DNA from: an uncultured Clostridia bacterium
Lineage (GTDB): Bacteria > Bacillota > Clostridia > Oscillospirales > Ruminococcaceae
Direction of reading: 5' to 3'
Length of the DNA stretch: 64,000 bases
Assembly: GCA_947625125.1 (NCBI GenBank)
Contig: CANQNF010000014.1
Span: forward strand, 1-64,000
Position numbers and translations under genes: made by a program. The notes beneath the pieces were generated by a model, which was not told the DNA's origin, ran no database searches, and saw only the letters and a list, made by a program, of their open reading frames with translations. Shown here one piece after another: positions 59,319 to 64,000 of this stretch (the first letter of the stretch is position 1; each line of letters starts with the position of its first letter).

Positions 59319-60917
59319 TTATTTCCCTTTGCGCCGTTTTTTCAGCCTTTCCGCCAAAAATGTTGCACCGATGGCGGCCCAAGCGATTGCAAGCGACAAA
59401 AGAAGCAGCTTGGCCGTGACCGGCAGCTCTCCCAAGTCCTGCTTGCCGGATGAAGTGTTTCTTATGCTGTCGAGCCTGTAAAGGGATGTTATATCGTCAT
59501 AGAGCTTGTCAAAATACTCGTCGTCTACGGTCTCATGCCGCCTTACCGATTTAGCGGTATTTTCTATCAGCTGTCCCGCTGCCGACCTCAGCGACGCCGA
59601 CCCGTTGAACACGGGGGTCACGAACGTGTCCGAGGTATGCTCCAAAAGAAGCTTCGACGCCTTAAGCTTCACGTCGTAGTGCAGCTCGTTGTCCTCTCCC
59701 ATCCTCGAAAGATAGTCCTTATATTCATCGGAATTCTGAGCCTTAGACGTCACGGGCACATACCCCTCGGTCTGTGAATACGCCGTCTGCACGCCGTTTG
59801 TCAGAAGATACTGCGCAAACAGCCAGGACGCCAGGACTTCCTGCGGGTCGCTTTTATTGAAAATGCAGACCGACGGCCCCTGAGAGATCATCGCGGGATT
59901 GTCGGGGTCGAACTGCGGTATCGGCATGACCTCGGTCTCAAAGTCCACAAAGCTGCTCTCATGTATATCTGACAGGGGAGCGTCCGAACCCATCCATGTG
60001 GCGCCCGCCGTCGAATCTATCGCGAAAATGCACTGCCCCGCGTTAAGGAAGTTTCCGGGATAGCTCGAGATCTGAAACGTCGAGAAAGCTCCGGTGGCGA
60101 CGTGCTCCGAAACGGTCTTAAGAATATCCCTCGTGTCGTCGTTAAAAATAAGTATTTCCCCCGAATCGGTGGAATATCCCGCATTTTTTTGCCTGAGCAT
60201 CTGTATCATCATATTGTCGGTCGACTTATAGATAAATGGTATCATGACCTTTTGGCCGTTCACCGCAAAATTCCCGTCGGGCGATTTTTTCATCGCGGCC
60301 TCCGAGACCTCCCAGACAAAATCCCAGGTCAGCTTCTCTGGCAGGGTATATCCGAGCTTTTCGACATATGTTTTATTTATATAGCATGCCTCGGTCGAGC
60401 GCATGAACGGCAGGGCATAGTGCGCGCCGTCGAGGCTGCATTCCTCCAAAAACTTCGGAATTATTTCATCCTTAGCAGGGGAGTCGAACCTTACCTCGCT
60501 TCCCCCGAGCCCGAACTTTTCGTCGTCAAACAGCTCATCCAGCGGCACCACGACGTTGGTTCCCGTCTTATAAGTCGCAATGTGGTCGGGATATGTTATG
60601 CAGACGTTAGGGGTAGTGTTTGTAGAGATATTCGTGATAACGTCGTTATATATCCTGCTGTAATCGGTGTAAAGCCTTAAATTCACGGTGACGTTCGGGT
60701 AGAGCTTCTGAAAATCGGCTATAGCCTTTTCATAAATTCTCGTCTGAGTGACGTTTGTGTCGTTTTTTGCCCAGAACGTTATTTCATAGTCCCTGCTCTC
60801 GTCGAATTCCTCCGGAACCTCAAACTCGTCAAGCCCCCTCGAACCGTGGCATCCGCATAGCGAGACCGCCACAGCCCCCGCCAAAGCAAAAGCCGCAAGC
60901 TTTTTTAAAAGCCTCAT
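59319..60917 (-). CDS. Sugar ABC transporter binding lipoprotein with C-terminal membrane helix
   Basis: 532 residues, about 90 more than usual family 1 binding proteins. Lipobox SLCGC (Cys23). Family features: YEITFWAKNDTNVTQTRIYE, ADFQKLYPNVTVNLRLYTD, YALPFMRSTEACYINKTYVE, WLFAQYLLTNGVQTAYSQTE. The extra length is at the C-terminus: an apparent membrane helix (LLLLSLAIAWAAIGATFLA) then a basic tail (ERLKKRRKGK). Having both a lipid anchor and a C-terminal helix is unusual. It captures a sugar, perhaps glycerol phosphate or an oligosaccharide, for the permeases. ATGA overlap with the malG-like gene. Confidence 0.87.
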   Translation of the reverse strand: MRLLKKLAAFALAGAVAVSLCGCHGSRGLDEFEVPEEFDESRDYEITFWAKNDTNVTQTRIYEKAIADFQKLYPNVTVNLRLYTDYSRIYNDVITNISTNTTPNVCITYPDHIATYKTGTNVVVPLDELFDDEKFGLGGSEVRFDSPAKDEIIPKFLEECSLDGAHYALPFMRSTEACYINKTYVEKLGYTLPEKLTWDFVWEVSEAAMKKSPDGNFAVNGQKVMIPFIYKSTDNMMIQMLRQKNAGYSTDSGEILIFNDDTRDILKTVSEHVATGAFSTFQISSYPGNFLNAGQCIFAIDSTAGATWMGSDAPLSDIHESSFVDFETEVMPIPQFDPDNPAMISQGPSVCIFNKSDPQEVLASWLFAQYLLTNGVQTAYSQTEGYVPVTSKAQNSDEYKDYLSRMGEDNELHYDVKLKASKLLLEHTSDTFVTPVFNGSASLRSAAGQLIENTAKSVRRHETVDDEYFDKLYDDITSLYRLDSIRNTSSGKQDLGELPVTAKLLLLSLAIAWAAIGATFLAERLKKRRKGK

Positions 60918-61783
60918 CCCTTTGTACCCCCTCTCGCGACGCCCTCCATGATCTTTTTGCGGAACACCAAAAACAGAACGATAAGCGGCGCCGAAATTAC
61001 GACCACTGCCGCCATCATAGCGGGGATATTCTCCCTGCCGAAGCCGTTTTCCCTTATCTCCTGGATGCCGTTTGACACCAGGAAGTAATTCTTGTCATCC
61101 GTGACAAGCCTCGGCCAGACATAGGAATTCCAGCACTCGATGACTTTTAAGACGGTTATAGTTATGATAGTCGGCCGGCATATCGGAATCATGACCCTGA
61201 ACAGGTATTTAAGGTCCCTTGTGCCGTCGACCTTTGCGGCATAGTACAGCTCATCCGGTATCTGCGCAAAATTCTCCTTTAATAAATAGATATAGAACAC
61301 GCTTGTCACCGACGGCAGTATTAGACCCGTGAACGTATTTCTTAGCCCCAAGTCCGTGATGGTCGTGTAATTTGTGATGACTACGAGCTCGTACGGTATC
61401 ATCATAAGCGACAGAAACAGCGTAAACACGGCGTCTCTTCCTTTGAATTGCAGCCTTGAGAACGCAAACGCCGCAGGTATTGTTACAATTAGCATGAGCC
61501 CCGTTGTCAGCACTGTAAATATCACTGTGTTCAGAAAATATCTTCCGAGAGGTACCGCCGTGAATGCCGAAGCGTAGTTTTCAAGCGTCGGGCTCAGGGT
61601 AAAGAACTTCGGAATGTACTCCGAGTTATAGGAGGCGTAATTCTTGACGGATGTGAGAACCATCCAGTAAAACGGAAACAGCACGACTACCGCCCATATC
61701 GCAAGAATAATATAGGTTAGCGTCTTTCTCACGGCGTTTGCGGCCTTAGCGTTTCGCTCCTTTTTAATTATATCCCGGTTCAT
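60914..61783 (-). CDS. CUT1 sugar ABC transporter permease, MalG/UgpE type
   Basis: 289 residues, about six membrane helices. EAA loop ELYYAAKVDGTRDLKYLFRV is intact and IVLFLVFRKKIMEGVARGGT is a typical MalG ending. It forms the channel with the MalF-like partner. Starts with ATG after AGAGGTG; four-base overlap with the binding-protein gene. Confidence 0.92.
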   Translation of the reverse strand: MNRDIIKKERNAKAANAVRKTLTYIILAIWAVVVLFPFYWMVLTSVKNYASYNSEYIPKFFTLSPTLENYASAFTAVPLGRYFLNTVIFTVLTTGLMLIVTIPAAFAFSRLQFKGRDAVFTLFLSLMMIPYELVVITNYTTITDLGLRNTFTGLILPSVTSVFYIYLLKENFAQIPDELYYAAKVDGTRDLKYLFRVMIPICRPTIITITVLKVIECWNSYVWPRLVTDDKNYFLVSNGIQEIRENGFGRENIPAMMAAVVVISAPLIVLFLVFRKKIMEGVARGGTKG

Positions 61784-61797
61784 GAAATATCACCTCT

Positions 61798-62688
61798 TTA
61801 ATAGTGGACGTGCTTTTTGCTTATCAGAAGATTTATGCAGGTTATTGTCAGCACTATCGCGAACAAAACTATGGCCGCAGCCGACGCATACGACGGGTAT
61901 CCACCGCTGTCGCCGTAGAGCATATCGTATACATATCCTACGATGGTGTTCATCTCGGCGGCGTTAAGATTCACCCCGAACAGCGCGACAGCGTCGCTGT
62001 AGGCCTTAAAAGCCCCGATGAAGCCGGTGATGACAAGATAGAATATCATCGGCGAGATCATCGGCAGGGTTATCTTTCTGAATATCCGAAACGGCCTTGT
62101 CCCGTCGACCTTTGCGGCGTTGTAGTAGTCGTCGCTGACGGATGCGAGCGCGCTCGTGAGTATCAGGATTTTAAACGGCAGCACGACCCATACCGTATAG
62201 AAGCACAGAACGAACATCTTCGCCCAGTATGGCCCGTCTATAAAGTCGATAGGGGAGACCCCGAAGAATCCTAAAATCAGATTTACAAGCCCGTCGGTGT
62301 AGGGCGTTTTCTGAAACAGTATCATGAACACAAGCCCCACGGCGAGCGTGTTAGTCACATACGGCAGGAAATACACCGTCTGAAAAAGCTCTCTTAAGGC
62401 CTTTATCGACGACAGCCCGTAGGAGATGCCGAGGGCTATAAGAGTCGACAGCGGGACGGTGACTATAACGAGAATAAAAGTGTTTTTTACGGCCTGCAAA
62501 AAGTACGGGTCATGCAGGATATAGGAGTAGTTATAGAGCCCCGTGCCGAAGAACGTCTGAGAGGCCGAGTTATAGCCCTCCTCGAACGAATATACAAAGA
62601 CGTCAACAAGGGGATAGACCATGAACGCTCCGAGAAAAAGTATCGCCGGTATAAGATAGAGCCAGCCCTTAGCGCTTTTATTTTCCAT
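61798..62688 (-). CDS. CUT1 sugar ABC transporter permease, MalF/UgpA type
   Basis: 296 residues, six membrane helices. Family start KGWLYLIPAILFLGAFMVYP and EAA loop DYYNAAKVDGTRPFRIFRKI are present. AGGAGGAGC precedes the ATG. Gap of 14 bases to the MalG-like gene. Substrate cannot be told. Confidence 0.92.
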   Translation of the reverse strand: MENKSAKGWLYLIPAILFLGAFMVYPLVDVFVYSFEEGYNSASQTFFGTGLYNYSYILHDPYFLQAVKNTFILVIVTVPLSTLIALGISYGLSSIKALRELFQTVYFLPYVTNTLAVGLVFMILFQKTPYTDGLVNLILGFFGVSPIDFIDGPYWAKMFVLCFYTVWVVLPFKILILTSALASVSDDYYNAAKVDGTRPFRIFRKITLPMISPMIFYLVITGFIGAFKAYSDAVALFGVNLNAAEMNTIVGYVYDMLYGDSGGYPSYASAAAIVLFAIVLTITCINLLISKKHVHY

Positions 62689-62697
62689 AGCTCCTCC

Positions 62698-63801
62698 TTA
62701 TTTATCATCCCCGAAGAAAACCCTGTCCTCGGTCTTTTTGTCAAACAGCAGGGTCTTGAACGGCTTAAGCCTGAATCTTACGGTTTTTGAAGATATATCA
62801 ACCCTGTTCTCGGCGCTTATGATGGAGCGCACCACCGGGTTCACGGAATTTTCGTTTTCCGACACGACGCTTATATCCCTGCCCATGACCTCTACTCGGT
62901 CGAGCGCGCACTTCATCGGTCCGTTTTCATCGAGCACAAACCCCTCGGGCCTTACAGCCGCCCAGACTTCCCCGTCCGGAACGTTTTTAACATCCAATAC
63001 GCAGTCCTCGCCGATATAAAGCTTTTCTCCCTTTACGGACGCCGAAAATACGTTTATCGGAGGAGTCCCCAAGAAGTTTGCCACAAACAGGTTGGCAGGG
63101 CTGTCGTAGACCTCCTGCGGTTTGCCTATCTGCTGGACGACTCCCTCTTTCATGACGATTATCCTGTCCGAAATGCTCATCGCTTCGTCCTGGTCGTGGG
63201 TCACGAACACCGTCGTGATACCCGTTTCACGCTGGATTCTCTTTATCTCCTCGCGGGTCTGAAGCCTCAGCCTTGCGTCAAGATTTGAAAGCGGTTCGTC
63301 GAGCAAAAGAATTTTCGGCATCTTGACAAGCGCCCTTGCAATGGCGACTCTTTGCTGCTGACCGCCCGAAAGCTCTCCCGGCTTTCTGTCCATTAAGCCG
63401 TCTATCTGGACAAGCTTAGCTATTTCATACGCTTTTTGTTTCATCTCGGCCTTTGACATCCTGTCCTTTCCTCTTAGATTCCCGAGAGGGAAAGTGATGT
63501 TATCGGTGACGGAGAGGTGAGGGTAGAGGGCGTAATTCTGGAACACGAGCCCCACGCCTCTGTTTTCGGGAGGCAGGTCGGTGACGTCGTCCTCCCCGAA
63601 CAGTATCCGGCCGCTTGTAGGCTTCTGGAGACCGCTTATAAGGTTCAGGGTCGTGCTCTTTCCGCAGCCCGACGGCCCGAGCAGCGCTATAAGCTCGCCG
63701 TCCGGTATCTCAAAATCGAGATTGCTCGCCGCGACCGTATCCGAAGCGCCTCTGCCTCTTCCCGGAAAAATTTTTGTAACATTCTGCAAAACTACCTTCA
63801 T
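62698..63801 (-). CDS. CUT1 sugar ABC transporter ATPase, MsmK/UgpC type
   Basis: 367 residues. Walker A GPSGCGKST (42-50), Q-loop FQNYALYPHLSV, signature LSGGQQQRVAIARALVK, Walker B ILLLDEPLSNLDARLR, H-loop VFVTHDQDEAM, plus the C-terminal TOBE/OB regulatory domain (VWAAVRPEGFVLDEN). It is the first gene of the operon, an unusual order since most CUT1 operons lack a dedicated ATPase or place it last. Only AAGGACGTG precedes the ATG as a ribosome site. Confidence 0.93.
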   Translation of the reverse strand: MKVVLQNVTKIFPGRGRGASDTVAASNLDFEIPDGELIALLGPSGCGKSTTLNLISGLQKPTSGRILFGEDDVTDLPPENRGVGLVFQNYALYPHLSVTDNITFPLGNLRGKDRMSKAEMKQKAYEIAKLVQIDGLMDRKPGELSGGQQQRVAIARALVKMPKILLLDEPLSNLDARLRLQTREEIKRIQRETGITTVFVTHDQDEAMSISDRIIVMKEGVVQQIGKPQEVYDSPANLFVANFLGTPPINVFSASVKGEKLYIGEDCVLDVKNVPDGEVWAAVRPEGFVLDENGPMKCALDRVEVMGRDISVVSENENSVNPVVRSIISAENRVDISSKTVRFRLKPFKTLLFDKKTEDRVFFGDDK

Positions 63802-63836
63802 ACTGTCACGTCCTTATAAAGATGTTATTAAAAGCA

Positions 63837-63865
63837 ATTATACCACATCTCTTTCGGATTTGCAA
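63837..63865 (-). promoter_or_regulatory. Promoter of the sugar transporter operon
   Basis: On the minus strand TTGCAA (63860-63865), 17-base spacer, TATAAT (63837-63842). No operator palindrome is evident. Confidence 0.75.
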
Positions 63866-63901
63866 GAAAAATTTAAAGCCGCTTTTTTCACTCAGTTTTC
63901 A

Positions 63902-63930
63902 TTGACACCGGCCCAAAACTGTGGTAGAAT
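63902..63930 (+). promoter_or_regulatory. Promoter of the gene at the right edge
   Basis: TTGACA (63902-63907), 17-base spacer, TAGAAT (63925-63930). An inverted repeat GAGGC...GCCTC near 63940-63952 follows in the leader. Confidence 0.75.
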
Positions 63931-63980
63931 TTTTTCGCGGAGGCAACGCCTCTGTCATATATTTAAAAGGAGCTGATATT

Positions 63981-64000
63981 ATGTTTCGCTACGCAATTAT
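63981..64000 (+). CDS. Start of a gene running off the window
   Basis: ATG at 63981 after AAAGGAGC with 9-base spacing; reads MFRYAI then ends. The promoter at 63902 and ribosome site support a real gene. Too short to identify. Confidence 0.55.

Overview
The window reads as chromosomal DNA of a Gram-positive, endospore-forming member of the Clostridia, most like the gut Oscillospirales/Ruminococcaceae. This rests on the stage II sporulation gene spoIIR, strong GGAGG ribosome sites, consensus sigma-A promoters, an AddAB rather than RecBCD system, a BceRS-BceAB module, and a firmicute-style gene order (dprA-topA-trmFO, rnc-smc-ftsY, nadD-yqeK-LCP-rsfS-leuS). No phage, insertion sequence, CRISPR array, rRNA or tRNA gene was recognised.

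Layout. 1-1164: 3' end of a surface-type protein with five near-identical 141-bp Cys/His repeats. 1.6-11 kb: an oligopeptide-type ABC transporter in which several parts are remodelled. The lipoprotein binding protein appears circularly permuted, OppB has a ~280-residue extracytoplasmic insert, OppD has a ~240-residue insert inside its ATPase domain, OppF ends in two membrane helices, and a sixth gene looks like a degenerate ApbE-fold protein. 11-14 kb, mostly minus strand: a membrane-anchored leucine-rich-repeat protein, araD and a YfcE-type phosphoesterase. 13.9-14.9 kb: three small plus-strand genes of unknown function. 14.9-19.5 kb, minus strand: a BceRS-BceAB peptide-antibiotic sensing and detoxification module with a recognisable BceR operator and a 27-codon membrane microprotein after bceB.

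19.6-24.6 kb, plus strand: a small membrane protein, recD2, a comF-like gene, an mreB homologue and spoIIR. 24.6-25.85 kb is a 1.2-kb non-coding region made of tandem perfect hairpins and three copies of a G-rich repeat. 25.85-32.7 kb: addBA. 32.7-34.1 kb: infC-rpmI-rplT with a promoter and long leader. 34.1-53.4 kb: a tightly packed, often overlapping housekeeping series (rRNA methyltransferase, dprA, topA, trmFO, plsX, rnc, a radical SAM gene, smc, ftsY, rdgB, a Cof phosphatase, yhbY, nadD, yqeK, an LCP-like gene, rsfS, leuS). 53.5-58.3 kb: rpsU, yqeG, an endonuclease IV-like gene, an M24 peptidase, efp, a Cys/Asp-rich zinc-ribbon protein, and ribU behind an FMN riboswitch. A second hairpin cluster follows. 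58.5-63.8 kb, minus strand: an OB-fold-like lipoprotein and a four-gene CUT1-type sugar ABC transporter. The window ends in the first codons of another plus-strand gene.

Two themes stand out. One is the remodelled Opp system, where binding protein, permease and both ATPases all depart from the family architecture and an ApbE-like partner is coupled to them. The other is the use of AUA or AUU as the apparent start codon in four genes (recD2, addB, infC and the SpoU methyltransferase), each placed after a Shine-Dalgarno site with no usable AUG, GUG or UUG. All family assignments are from reading the translated sequence; no database search was run.
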